A stretch of DNA of 64,000 nt. Origin: Oscillospiraceae bacterium (GTDB lineage Bacteria; Bacillota; Clostridia; Oscillospirales; Ruminococcaceae). Numbering within the stretch: position 1 is the stretch's first letter; every line of letters starts with the position of its first letter. The notes beneath the pieces are model-generated. The model saw only the letters and a list, made by a program, of their open reading frames with translations. It was not told where the DNA came from and ran no database searches. The stretch spans positions 1-64,000 of the forward strand of contig JAGOPP010000010.1 of assembly GCA_017991935.1 (NCBI GenBank), written 5' to 3'. The translations under genes were made by a program, and so were the position numbers. Of the stretch, positions 47,707 to 57,843 are shown piece by piece.

Positions 47707-48399
47707 TCAGATAAATTTGACGGGGTTGATCTTGATGCCGGGGCCCATGGTCGCGGAGACGACGCAGGACTTGACGTACTGGCCCTTCGCCGCCGCGGGG
47801 CGGGCCTTGACGATGGCGCCCATCAGGGTGTCGAAGTTCTCCTGAAGCTTCTCGGTGCCGAAGGACGCCTTGCCGATCGGGCAGTGGATGATGTTGGTCT
47901 TGTCGAGGCGGTATTCGATCTTGCCGGCCTTCGCCTCTTTGACGGCTCTCGCGACGTCGGGGGTGACGGTTCCGGCCTTCGGGTTCGGCATCAGGCCGCG
48001 CGGGCCGAGGACCTTACCGAGACGGCCGACGACGCCCATCATCTCCGGGGAGGCGATCACGACGTCAAAATCCATCCAGCCTTCGGTTTGGATCTTCTGC
48101 ACATAGTCCTCCGCGCCGGCGTATTCCGCGCCGGCATCCAGAGCGGCTTGGATCTTATCGCCCTTGGCGAAGACCATGACGCGCACGTCCCTGCCGGTTC
48201 CGTTGGGGAGGACGACGGCGCCGCGGACCTGCTGGTCGGCGTGGCGGGAGTCGACGCCGAGGCGGACGTGAAGCTCGACGGTCTCGTCGAATTTCGCGGT
48301 CGCGGTCTTGGTGACCAGATCAAGGGCCTCAGGGGCCTCATACAGTTTGGCGTGCTCAAAGAGCTTGGTGCTCTCGACATATTTCTTTCCGTGTTTCAT
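47707..48399 (-). CDS. rplA: 50S ribosomal protein L1
   Basis: Ribosomal protein of 230 residues forming the L1 stalk; in many bacteria it also represses its own operon. Motifs: [36 protein letters not shown] and the C-terminal [11 protein letters not shown]. The N-terminus [13 protein letters not shown] is canonical. It follows rplK by 16 bases. The expected next genes rplJ-rplL are not adjacent; they lie about 13 kb away on the other strand. Confidence 0.97.
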   Translation of the reverse strand: MKHGKKYVESTKLFEHAKLYEAPEALDLVTKTATAKFDETVELHVRLGVDSRHADQQVRGAVVLPNGTGRDVRVMVFAKGDKIQAALDAGAEYAGAEDYVQKIQTEGWMDFDVVIASPEMMGVVGRLGKVLGPRGLMPNPKAGTVTPDVARAVKEAKAGKIEYRLDKTNIIHCPIGKASFGTEKLQENFDTLMGAIVKARPAAAKGQYVKSCVVSATMGPGIKINPVKFI

Positions 48400-48415
48400 A
48401 ATTCAGCTTCCCCCC

Positions 48416-48841
48416 TTATTCTTCCACCGTAATGCCCATGCTGCGGGCGGTACCCGCGACCATGCGCATTGCGGCCTCTACGGAAGCGGCGTTTAAATCG
48501 CACATTTTAAGCTCGGCGATCTTGCGGACCTGCTCGGAAGTGACTTTGGCGACCTTCGTCTTATTCGGGGCGCCGGAAGCTTTGGCGATGTTGGCGGCTT
48601 TCTTGAGCAGGACGGCCGCCGGCGGGGTCTTGGTAATAAAAGAGAACGATTTGTCGGCGTAGACCGTGATGACGACCGGGATGGTCATGCCGATATCGTT
48701 TTTCGTACGTTCATTGAATTCTTTAGTAAACGCCATGATGTTGACGCCGTGCTGTCCCAGAGCGGGGCCGACCGGCGGCGCCGGGGTGGCCTTGCCACCG
48801 GGGATCTGCAGCTTAATTAAGCCGGTTACTTTCTGTGCCAT
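48416..48841 (-). CDS. rplK: 50S ribosomal protein L11
   Basis: Ribosomal protein of 141 residues of the GTPase-associated centre. Diagnostic stretches: [48 protein letters not shown] and the C-terminal [12 protein letters not shown] structured leader of about 125 bases separates it from nusG. Confidence 0.98.
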   Translation of the reverse strand: MAQKVTGLIKLQIPGGKATPAPPVGPALGQHGVNIMAFTKEFNERTKNDIGMTIPVVITVYADKSFSFITKTPPAAVLLKKAANIAKASGAPNKTKVAKVTSEQVRKIAELKMCDLNAASVEAAMRMVAGTARSMGITVEE

Positions 48842-48863
48842 TTTTCTAACCTCCAGCCATTAC

Positions 48864-48907
48864 GTGGTCCGCGGAGCCGATCAAGTAAAAATTTCGGTTC
48901 CTCCCAC
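48864..48907 (-). promoter_or_regulatory. Candidate rplK-rplA leader (L1-binding) hairpin
   Basis: Between nusG and rplK the minus-strand RNA pairs GTGG with CCAC and AACCGA with TCGG/CT around an A/U-rich loop. This pattern recurs at this site in bacteria and resembles the L1 target on its own mRNA. Assignment is inferred. Confidence 0.45.
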
Positions 48908-48966
48908 ACGCGGAAAAACGATCTCCGCGTTTGCCGGCCGTCCGGCCGGCTTTTCAAAAAGCCCGT

Positions 48967-49488
48967 TTACTTTCTCGGGGCGGCCTGCTCGAGTTCGAGC
49001 TCCACCGGCGTATTCCGGCCGAACATGGAGACGATGACGCGGACCTTGTTGTTCTCTTTGTCGATGGTTTCGACGGTTCCTTCGAAGCCCTCGAGCGGTC
49101 CCCCGACGATCGCCACAACGTCTCCGACATCGTAGCGAAGCTCCACGGTTTTGGTGCCGATGCCCAGTTTGGCGACCTCCTCGTCGGTCAGCGGCACCGG
49201 TTTGGAAGCCGGGCCGACAAAGCCGGTCACGCCGCGGGTATTGCGCACGACATACCAAGATTCATCCGTCAGGATCATCTTTACGAGAACATATCCCGGG
49301 AAAATTTTACGTTCCACTTCACGCTTGGCGTTGTCGGTGATTTCGACAACCCTCTCGGTCGGAACGCTCACGTCCACGATCAAGTCATGAAACCTTGGGT
49401 TATCGATCACTTTTTCAATGTTGCCGGCCACCTTGTTTTCGTAGCCGGAATACGTGTGAACAACGTACCATTTCGGAGTTTCAGCCAT
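48967..49488 (-). CDS. nusG: Transcription termination/antitermination factor NusG
   Basis: RNA-polymerase-associated factor of 173 residues. The NGN domain is KWYVVHTYSGYENKVAGNIEK (1-110) with FPGYVLVKM and the FVG segment VTGFVGPASKP. The KOW domain is VGDVVAIVGGPLEGFEG (about 122-170). It follows secE by 22 bases in the standard rpmG-secE-nusG order. Confidence 0.97.
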   Translation of the reverse strand: MAETPKWYVVHTYSGYENKVAGNIEKVIDNPRFHDLIVDVSVPTERVVEITDNAKREVERKIFPGYVLVKMILTDESWYVVRNTRGVTGFVGPASKPVPLTDEEVAKLGIGTKTVELRYDVGDVVAIVGGPLEGFEGTVETIDKENNKVRVIVSMFGRNTPVELELEQAAPRK

Positions 49489-49510
49489 AGACGTAGTTCC
49501 CTTTCGCGTT

Positions 49511-49732
49511 TTAAGAGCCGAAGAACAGCTTCGTCACCAGACCGAAAAAGTAATCGATCAGGCTGATGAAAACCGAAGAGATCACCACCGCCACAATGAC
49601 TACGCCGGTGTTGTTGAACACCTGCTTTTTGTTGGGCCAGACGATCTTTTTGATCTCACCGTAAATGTCTTTGAAGAAGCGTTTGATTTTCGCGATGAAA
49701 GACGGCTTTTTCGCGGTAGTATCATTAGCCAC
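49511..49732 (-). CDS. secE: Preprotein translocase subunit SecE
   Basis: Small single-helix subunit of the SecYEG channel, 73 residues. The amphipathic FFKDIYGEIKKIVWPNKKQV, with the conserved W-P pair, precedes one membrane helix (about 42-65). Short form typical of Gram-positives. Confidence 0.96.
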   Translation of the reverse strand: MANDTTAKKPSFIAKIKRFFKDIYGEIKKIVWPNKKQVFNNTGVVIVAVVISSVFISLIDYFFGLVTKLFFGS

Positions 49733-49750
49733 GGTAATTCCTTCCTTTCA

Positions 49751-49900
49751 TCATTTCGTCTCTCTGTGGAGCGTGTGCTTCCGGCAGAATTTGCAATATT
49801 TTTTCTCTTCGATTCTGTCCGGATCGTTCTTTTTGTTTTTCATGGTGTTGTAGTTGCGCTGCTTGCACTCCGTGCAGGCCAGCACGATCTTGACTCGCAT
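49751..49900 (-). CDS. rpmG: 50S ribosomal protein L33 (zinc type)
   Basis: Ribosomal protein of 49 residues. Translation begins [19 protein letters not shown] and keeps the two zinc-binding CxxC pairs, CTEC (9-12) and CKFC (37-40), so it is the zinc-requiring paralogue. AGGAGGTG precedes the ATG. It is the first gene of rpmG-secE-nusG-rplK-rplA. Confidence 0.96.
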   Translation of the reverse strand: MRVKIVLACTECKQRNYNTMKNKKNDPDRIEEKKYCKFCRKHTLHRETK

Positions 49901-49989
49901 TGCGGCACCTCCTGATTCTCGGAAATTTTTGCCTCCCTCTTTCGGTTGGGTTTTTGCGCAAAAAAATAAACCCTTTTAGAGGTACAATT

Positions 49990-50018
49990 ACTATATCATA
50001 CAGGACAGGCTCCGTCAA
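49990..50018 (-). promoter_or_regulatory. Sigma-A promoter of rpmG-secE-nusG
   Basis: TTGACG, 17-base spacer, TATAGT reading leftwards, about 90 bases before rpmG. The leader between them contains a GGGTTT/AAACCC hairpin. Confidence 0.85.
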
Positions 50019-50156
50019 GCGTTTTTTTTAAATTTCCATCATTATTTTTACCACTATCATTATCCTCCGCCGCCCCTTGACAGCCGAGAGAAAAATTGTC
50101 GGACATAATGAAGTCGCTTCTGAAAAAACTAAAAGCGTTAAGGAGGCCGCTGTGTT

Positions 50157-51374
50157 ATGAATAAAATCAATTTCAATCGCATAAAATATGTAATTTGTGC
50201 TTGTTTGGCCGCGTCTATGGCCACAGTTTCTATTTTCCACATCATTCTTCCCGATCATTACACCATTTATGAGAACGACACCTTTTCTTTTTCAAGCAGC
50301 TACGGAAAACTGGTCACCGCCTCGGCGTGGGACGCCGGGACGGAGGAGGTTTTTGCCGGTAACCGCAGCCGGTTTCAGGCGGATCTGCGCCTGCTGGGCT
50401 TCATCGACATCAAGACCGTCAGCGTGGAGATCCGTGAGGGCGACGAGGTCTGGGTCTGCGGGACGCCGCTGGGAATCAAGCTTTTTACGGAGGGCGTGCT
50501 CGTCGTCGGGATGGAGCGGCTCCAGTCGACGGCCGGCGCCATCTGCCCGGCCTCCTCCGCCGGACTCAAGACCGGCGACGTGATCTGCCGCGTCAACGGG
50601 ACGGCGGTCGCCACCAACGAGGACATCGCGAAGCTCATTCAAAATTCCGGCGGAAACGCCCTCTCCCTGTCGATCCGGCGCGGGGAGGAAACCGTCGAGA
50701 TCTCCCTGACCCCGGCCCAGATGAAGGACGGCACCGGCTACAAGGGGGGATTCTGGGTGCGGGACAGCTCCGCGGGCATCGGGACGCTGACGTTTTATGA
50801 CGAGGAAAGCGGCAGCTTCGCAGGGCTGGGACACGCGGTCTGCGACGTGGACACCGGCGATGTGCTGCCCCTGCTCTCCGGCGAGATCGTCGGCGCCTCC
50901 GTCACGGGCGTGGTGCGCGGCGTCTCGGGGAACCCCGGCGAGCTCAAGGGCGTCTTTCTGAGCCTCGATCCCCTCGGCATTTTAAAACAAAACTGCGAAT
51001 CCGGGATCTACGGCACAATGGACGCCGTGCCCGAAGGCTCCTTCTCCATGGTCATCGCGCCGAAACAGGAGGTTCGGGAAGGCCCGGCCGAAATCCTGAC
51101 AACAGTGGACGGCGCGGAGGCGGCGAGGTATAATATAAATATTGAAAGGATCAATTACAGCGACGGCAACCCCACCAAAAATATGGTGATCCGCGTGACG
51201 GACGAGGCGCTGCTCCAGAAGACCGGCGGCATCGTGCAGGGCATGAGCGGAAGCCCGATTCTTCAGGACGGCAGGCTCGTGGGCGCCGTGACGCATGTGT
51301 TCGTGAACGATTCCGCCAAGGGTTACGCGATCTTTGCCGAAAATATGGCCGAGATCGCGGCGGGGATCGAATAA
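50157..51374 (+). CDS. spoIVB: SpoIVB serine peptidase
   Basis: Sporulation signalling protease of 405 residues, made in the forespore and secreted toward the mother cell. It has an N-terminal membrane anchor (about 11-31), a PDZ domain (about 110-185: VGMERLQSTAGAICPASSAGLKTGDVICRVNG) and a SpoIVB S55 peptidase domain with His226 (GLGHAV) and Ser364 (GMSGSP). In Bacillus it cleaves SpoIVFA, releasing SpoIVFB to activate sigma-K; a matching SpoIVFA/B-like pair is 27 kb to the left. AAGGAGG ten bases before the ATG. It lies directly upstream of spo0A, the classic order. Confidence 0.95.
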   Translation: MNKINFNRIKYVICACLAASMATVSIFHIILPDHYTIYENDTFSFSSSYGKLVTASAWDAGTEEVFAGNRSRFQADLRLLGFIDIKTVSVEIREGDEVWVCGTPLGIKLFTEGVLVVGMERLQSTAGAICPASSAGLKTGDVICRVNGTAVATNEDIAKLIQNSGGNALSLSIRRGEETVEISLTPAQMKDGTGYKGGFWVRDSSAGIGTLTFYDEESGSFAGLGHAVCDVDTGDVLPLLSGEIVGASVTGVVRGVSGNPGELKGVFLSLDPLGILKQNCESGIYGTMDAVPEGSFSMVIAPKQEVREGPAEILTTVDGAEAARYNINIERINYSDGNPTKNMVIRVTDEALLQKTGGIVQGMSGSPILQDGRLVGAVTHVFVNDSAKGYAIFAENMAEIAAGIE

Positions 51375-51452
51375 CCCGCTTTCCCCGCGCAAGCGGTCGG
51401 AACCCGTCGAAATTATTTTGGGGAAACGTGGATGTAAATTCCTGTAAATCTA

Positions 51453-51480
51453 TTGACAGTTTGGAAAAATATGGTATTCT
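51453..51480 (+). promoter_or_regulatory. Vegetative-type promoter of spo0A
   Basis: TTGACA, 16-base spacer, TATTCT. About 105 bases before the spo0A start; this leaves a structured untranslated region. Confidence 0.7.
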
Positions 51481-51513
51481 TTTTTATGGGAACACTAAGG
51501 CCTGAATGAAAAT

Positions 51514-51542
51514 GCCGTCGTCTTCCGCACTATGACGTCGGC
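51514..51542 (+). promoter_or_regulatory. Hairpin in the spo0A leader
   Basis: GCCGTCGTC pairs with GACGTCGGC (one mismatch) around an 11-base loop in the 5' untranslated region. No T-run follows, so it is not a terminator. Confidence 0.55.
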
Positions 51543-51585
51543 TTCCCGCAATAATTGATAGCGGTGCGGAGAAAAGGCAAGACAG

Positions 51586-52365
51586 ATGGATAAAAAATCA
51601 AAAATCATCATTTGTGATGAAAATCAGGAATTTTGTGGACAGTGCGCGGAGATCATGCAGTCCTGCGGATTTGAAACTTATTGCGTCTGCCGGGACGGAA
51701 AAGAGCTCCTTCAATCCATTTCCGAATACAAGCCGGATGTCGTGCTCTGTGACGTATTCATGCAGCAGATGGACGCCTTCGCGGTGATGGAACAGACAAG
51801 GGCGCTCAACTTTGAAAAAAATCCGCTGTTTATGATCATGTCCTCCGTCGACAACTCCATGCTCGAGCACGAGATCCTTTCCGCCGGGGCGGTCTATTTT
51901 TTCATCAAGCCTTTTGATATGGAAATCCTCGCGGAGCGGGTCGTCCATATTCTCGGCGCGCAGCACAAATCCGAGATCCCAATGGAGACCCGCGCCGAGT
52001 TTTCCGGCCCGGATATGGAGATGATCGTCACCGACATCATCCATCAGATCGGCGTCCCGGCGCACATCAAAGGGTATCACTACCTGCGCGAGGCGATTCT
52101 GATGGCGGTGGACGATATGGAGATCATCAACTCGGTGACGAAGTGCCTCTACCCCTCCGTCGCCAAAAAACACGGCACGACTCTCTCCCGGGTGGAGCGC
52201 GCCATCCGCCACGCGATCGAGGTCGCTTGGGACCGGGGCGACGTGGACACGCTGAACTCTTACTTCGGCTACACCATCCACAGCGGCCGCGGGAAGCCGA
52301 CCAACAGCGAGTTTATCGCGCTGATCGCAGACAAGCTGCGGCTCCGCATGAAGATGGCGCAATGA
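51586..52365 (+). CDS. spo0A: Sporulation master regulator Spo0A
   Basis: Response regulator of 259 residues that, when phosphorylated, commits the cell to sporulation. The receiver has Asp11/Glu12 and phospho-acceptor Asp56 in [14 protein letters not shown], with the Lys of FIKPFD. The C-terminal effector (about 145-259) contains the near-invariant recognition helix region [20 protein letters not shown] and HAIEVAW. The ATG follows GAAAAGG. Two tandem terminators follow the gene. Confidence 0.98.
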   Translation: MDKKSKIIICDENQEFCGQCAEIMQSCGFETYCVCRDGKELLQSISEYKPDVVLCDVFMQQMDAFAVMEQTRALNFEKNPLFMIMSSVDNSMLEHEILSAGAVYFFIKPFDMEILAERVVHILGAQHKSEIPMETRAEFSGPDMEMIVTDIIHQIGVPAHIKGYHYLREAILMAVDDMEIINSVTKCLYPSVAKKHGTTLSRVERAIRHAIEVAWDRGDVDTLNSYFGYTIHSGRGKPTNSEFIALIADKLRLRMKMAQ

Positions 52366-52375
52366 CGTTTTTTCG

Positions 52376-52404
52376 CAGGCGGCGCAAATGCCGCCTGTTT
52401 TTTT
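52376..52404 (+). terminator. Terminator of spo0A
   Basis: Eight-base stem CAGGCGGC and complement with a six-base loop, then seven T. Confidence 0.94.
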
Positions 52405-52469
52405 GTGCCCAAACGGACGCCGCGCCGGCATGACCGCGCGCCCGCGAAATGCCCCGTTTTTTATTTTTG

Positions 52470-52516
52470 AAAAGATCCGCGGCGGCAAACTTCGGTTTCC
52501 CACGCGGATCTTTTTT
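52470..52516 (+). terminator. Second terminator after spo0A
   Basis: Twelve-base outer stem AAAAGATCCGCG and complement plus an inner AAAC-TTCG-GTTT hairpin, ending in a T-run that overlaps the next promoter. It could act on both strands. Confidence 0.82.
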
Positions 52517-52543
52517 GTTTTCCAAAAGATTCCGTGCTATAAT
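52515..52543 (+). promoter_or_regulatory. Promoter of the nuclease-like gene
   Basis: TTGTTT, 17-base spacer, TATAAT preceded by TG-n (extended -10). Confidence 0.75.
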
Positions 52544-52572
52544 GGGGGCATCAATCGGCGGCGGAGGACGGC

Positions 52573-53313
52573 ATGGACAAGGAACGTTTTTTGGAGGCCT
52601 GCGAAAACGCGGAACAATACCGGACCGGCTCCGGCGGCATCGGCACGCTCTCGGAAAAGACTCTGCACGCCGTGCTCAAACATTATTTGGAGCCGGATTC
52701 CTCCCGCCACGAGGTCAAGGTCGGCTCCCACGTCGCCGACATCTTGGAGGAGGACGGGATCGTCGAAATCCAGACGCGGAATTTTTTCGGTTTGAAAAAG
52801 AAATTCGACGACCTGCTCGCGGCATACCCGATCACGGTCGTCTATCCGGTCGCCCATACGAAATGGCTCTGCTGGATCGACCCGAAGACCGGAGAGGTCT
52901 CCGCGCGGCGGAAAAGCCCCAAAACCGGCTCCGCCTGCGACTGCTTTTTGGAGTTTCACCGGATTGTCCCCTACCTGAAGTCGGAGCGCCTGCGGTTCCG
53001 GATTCTGCTGATCGATCTGGTGGAGTACCGGTATCTCGACGGGTGGAGCCGCGACAAAAAGAGCGGCTCCACCCGCTGCGAGCGGATCCCGGAGTCGCTT
53101 TTTGATGAGATTGATCTCGAAAAACCGGCCGATTTCCAAAAGCTGATCCCGGAGAACCTGCCGGAGCCCTTCTCTTCCGCCGAGCTCTCCAAGGCGGCGC
53201 GGATCGGCGTCTCCGCGGCGCAGGCCGGGCTCAGGGTCCTCTTTGCCGTCGGCGCCGTGGAGAGGTGCGGAAAGCGGAAAAACGCGCTCCTCTATCAAAA
53301 AACGCGGCTTTAG
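52573..53313 (+). CDS. Unknown protein with PD-(D/E)XK-like core
   Basis: I do not recognise a named family. The protein has 246 residues and no membrane segment or signal. Residues 25-75 read like a restriction-endonuclease core: a helix with Glu28 (LSEKTLHAVLKHYL), then HEVKVGSHVADILEEDGIVEIQTRN with Asp56 and Glu65-x-Gln67, the D...ExQ variant of PD-(D/E)XK. The middle (80-190) is mixed and contains CWIDPKTGE and LIDLVEYRYLDGW. The last 50 residues look like a small winged helix (FSSAELSKAARIGVSAAQAGL). GGAGG six bases before ATG. It has its own promoter and terminator and so stands alone. Nuclease activity is inference. Confidence 0.75.
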   Translation: MDKERFLEACENAEQYRTGSGGIGTLSEKTLHAVLKHYLEPDSSRHEVKVGSHVADILEEDGIVEIQTRNFFGLKKKFDDLLAAYPITVVYPVAHTKWLCWIDPKTGEVSARRKSPKTGSACDCFLEFHRIVPYLKSERLRFRILLIDLVEYRYLDGWSRDKKSGSTRCERIPESLFDEIDLEKPADFQKLIPENLPEPFSSAELSKAARIGVSAAQAGLRVLFAVGAVERCGKRKNALLYQKTRL

Positions 53314-53363
53314 CGCGTGGCTTTTGCCATGCCGAAGCCCGTGAAATTTAAGAAAAGCCCGCC

Positions 53364-53396
53364 CCGGCATGCCGCCCAAAGCATGCCGGTTTTTTT
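53364..53396 (+). terminator. Terminator of the nuclease-like gene
   Basis: Nine-base stem CCGGCATGC and complement, eight-base loop, seven T. Confidence 0.94.
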
Positions 53397-53475
53397 GCGG
53401 CGTCTCCGTCCATCGGATATGCCGCGCCGCCCTTCCTATTTTATTTTTCGGCGGCGTTCGCAGCGACCGCTTTGC

Positions 53476-53491
53476 GCGTGCTCAAGCGAAA
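53476..53491 (+). repeat. Direct repeat, copy 1
   Basis: GCGTGCTCAAGCGAAA, followed after 11 unrelated bases by ATCGCGGACG. The same arrangement recurs 113 bases to the right. Confidence 0.8.
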
Positions 53492-53588
53492 GGCGCTGTG
53501 GTATCGCGGACGTTTTTTCGGCGGTGTTCCCGCCTGCGGAATGCGTCTCCCCGCCTTTTTGCGGCGAAGTTTGTGCCGGCTGCCCCGT

Positions 53589-53604
53589 GCGTGCTCAAGC
53601 GAAA
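53589..53604 (+). repeat. Direct repeat, copy 2
   Basis: Identical GCGTGCTCAAGCGAAA, followed after 11 bases by ATCGCGGGCG. Confidence 0.8.
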
Positions 53605-53636
53605 ATCTCCGGAGAATCGCGGGCGCTTCTCTTTCA

Positions 53637-53682
53637 TCAAAAGGCCCCCCGGGACGCCGAGGAACGGCGTTCCAAGGGGCTT
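53637..53682 (-). terminator. Terminator of the P-type ATPase operon
   Basis: Long hairpin with outer AAGGCCCC/GGGGCTT and inner GGGACGCCG/CGGCGTTCC stems, then TTTTG on the minus strand, just after the ATPase stop. Confidence 0.88.
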
Positions 53683-53696
53683 CGTATTCCGCGAAT

Positions 53697-56339
<2,643 letters not shown>

Positions 56340-56363
56340 CTTTGAATCTCCTTCCGCAGACTA

Positions 56364-56385
56364 TGTAAAGCAACAGGTCTTTACA
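56364..56385 (-). promoter_or_regulatory. Inverted repeat upstream of the P-type ATPase
   Basis: TGTAAAG and CTTTACA, seven-base arms with an eight-base gap, between mntP and the ATPase gene. Could be an operator or an mRNA hairpin. Confidence 0.5.
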
Positions 56386-56403
56386 TCACGCAATTTTTAA
56401 GTA

Positions 56404-56958
56404 TTAGAAAAACAAATGCTCAATCAGAATTTTGACGCCCAGCAGGATCAGTACACACCCGCCGAAAATTTCGGCCTTGGATTTATACTTCAGGCCGAAG
56501 ATGCCGCCGACCCGGACGCCGGCGGCGGAGAACGCAAAGGTGGTGAGTCCGATAAAAAGCACCGCGGGCACGATCTGCACCTGCAAAAACGCAAACGTGA
56601 TGCCGACGGCGAGCGCGTCGATGCTCGTCGCGACGGCGAGCAAAAACATGGTCTTAAAGGAAAAGGACGCGTCCAGCTCTTCCGTTTTGGAATGCGCCTC
56701 CTTGATCATGTTGGCCCCGATGACGCAAAGCAGAAGAAATGCGATCCAGTGATCGTATTTCCTCGCGATCCCCTCGAACTGGGAGCCAAAAAAATACCCG
56801 AGCAGCGGCATGAGGGCCTGAAACCCGCCAAACCAGCAGCCCGCGATAATCGCATGTTTCAGCTTCCTCGTCCCGGCGCCGAGGCCTTTGCAGATGGATA
56901 CCGCAAACGCATCCATCGAAAGGCCGACCGCGATCGCGAAAAGTTCCAAATGTCCCAA
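56404..56958 (-). CDS. mntP: Manganese efflux pump MntP
   Basis: Six-helix membrane protein of about 184 residues (DUF204) that exports Mn2+. The two family motifs, each with an essential Asp, are GLSMDAFAVS in the first helix and ATSIDALAVG in the fourth. I prefer a TTG start, because AGAGGAG lies eight bases before it; an ATG six codons upstream lacks a ribosome site and would overlap it. The manganese riboswitch upstream supports the assignment. Confidence 0.95.
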   Translation of the reverse strand: MGHLELFAIAVGLSMDAFAVSICKGLGAGTRKLKHAIIAGCWFGGFQALMPLLGYFFGSQFEGIARKYDHWIAFLLLCVIGANMIKEAHSKTEELDASFSFKTMFLLAVATSIDALAVGITFAFLQVQIVPAVLFIGLTTFAFSAAGVRVGGIFGLKYKSKAEIFGGCVLILLGVKILIEHLFF

Positions 56959-56993
56959 CTGCGGCGCTCCTCTCATCTTAAAAAGGATTATAT

Positions 56994-57105
56994 AAAAAGA
57001 CTTATCCGCTCCGGGCGGATAAGTCTCATCATTTCATACAAAGCCAGGATGCAATCCAGTATGTTGACTTTGCCGCGCCTATCGCGCCGATTACTCCCTT
57101 ATTCC
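56994..57105 (-). ncRNA. yybP-ykoY manganese riboswitch with terminator
   Basis: The mntP leader carries the conserved AAGGGAGTA near its 5' end and a closing GATGAGACTTATCC. The P1 helix pairs GGAATAAG with CTTATCC. The same CTTATCC is the left arm of a 12-base terminator (AGACTTATCCGC with GCGGATAAGTCT, then TTTTTATA). Aptamer P1 and terminator are therefore mutually exclusive, and Mn2+ binding should permit read-through. Class assignment is by consensus reading; the mntP gene downstream supports it. Confidence 0.85.
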
Positions 57106-57110
57106 GAGAT

Positions 57111-57139
57111 ATTATAGTATGAAAAAATCCCGTTGTCAA
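57111..57139 (-). promoter_or_regulatory. Sigma-A promoter of the Mn riboswitch operon
   Basis: TTGACA, 17-base spacer, TATAAT reading leftwards: both hexamers match the consensus. Confidence 0.93.
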
Positions 57140-57144
57140 TCCCA

Positions 57145-57825
57145 TTATGTTTCTTTCCCCGTTTCCGCGTCGAGCACCTCCCGGTAGGCGCAGTAATACT
57201 GCGGCGGGATACGGCGGTCGATGTGAAAACACCCGAAAAACCACTTGGAATAGCGGCATTTTGCGCCGAGCTCGTCGAGAAACGCGTGAAGATTGTTAAA
57301 ACAGTTGGCCTCCATCTTGAGAAAGCTCCGCAGCCGGAAGCCGGCGTCGTAGGTCACGATATAATCCACCGCGCCGCCGGCGGCCTCGAGATTTTGGAAC
57401 GCGCGGCCGATGTCGGCGTCGCTCGGCAGGCGCCGGAATTCCGGGCAGTCGTCGAGATCCGCGAGATCGGTCTCCTCGTCGTCGCCGCCGCCGAAGGCCA
57501 GAATCTTTTTCCCCTCGATCTCAAAGATCTCCCCGCGGATCAGCTGGTAGACGTTTTTCGCGACCCGCCTCGCCTTCCCGCCGCAGAAATCCACAACCTC
57601 GCAGCGACTCAGCAGCGTATAGCTTTCATGCGCGCCCTCGACGAAGGCGATCGTGTATTTGCGGCGCGAGAGCCACGCGAGATCCTTCTTTTCCCGCTCG
57701 GAGCCGTCCCAGACAAAACCGAAATCGCCGCAGACGATCAGCGTGTCATGCTTTTTGAGCCTGCGCAGCTTGGGGCCCCGAAACCGCTCGAGGTCCCCGT
57801 GGGTGTCTCCGGAAATGTAGATCAT
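57145..57825 (-). CDS. Degenerate metallophosphoesterase
   Basis: Protein of 226 residues with the phosphoesterase fold. The first metal motifs are kept: SGDTHGD (Asp7, His9) and CGDFGFVWD (Asp34). Later ones are damaged: GNHE is GAHE (Ala65), the THxxP His is Tyr159 (TYDAGF), and GHxH is GCFH (Cys199). Two His ligands and the Asn are therefore lost, so normal di-metal catalysis is unlikely. The frame is intact and codon use is like its neighbours, so it is not a decaying pseudogene. It follows metY by 18 bases and is probably co-transcribed. Confidence 0.85.
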   Translation of the reverse strand: MIYISGDTHGDLERFRGPKLRRLKKHDTLIVCGDFGFVWDGSEREKKDLAWLSRRKYTIAFVEGAHESYTLLSRCEVVDFCGGKARRVAKNVYQLIRGEIFEIEGKKILAFGGGDDEETDLADLDDCPEFRRLPSDADIGRAFQNLEAAGGAVDYIVTYDAGFRLRSFLKMEANCFNNLHAFLDELGAKCRYSKWFFGCFHIDRRIPPQYYCAYREVLDAETGKET

Positions 57826-57843
57826 CTTTCGCCCCTCCGAAAC

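Larger units (their letters stand above)
53397..53636. other. Non-coding stretch with a duplicated element
   Basis: Gap of about 240 bases between two terminators. No convincing gene. It carries two copies of GCGTGCTCAAGCGAAA, each followed after 11 bases by ATCGCGGRCG, 113 bases apart. Confidence 0.6.

Noticed and set aside
48932..48950. Terminator between nusG and rplK
   Set aside because: GCCGGCCG/CGGCCGGC is a stable hairpin but on the transcribed strand it is followed by A and C, not T; more likely part of the leader.
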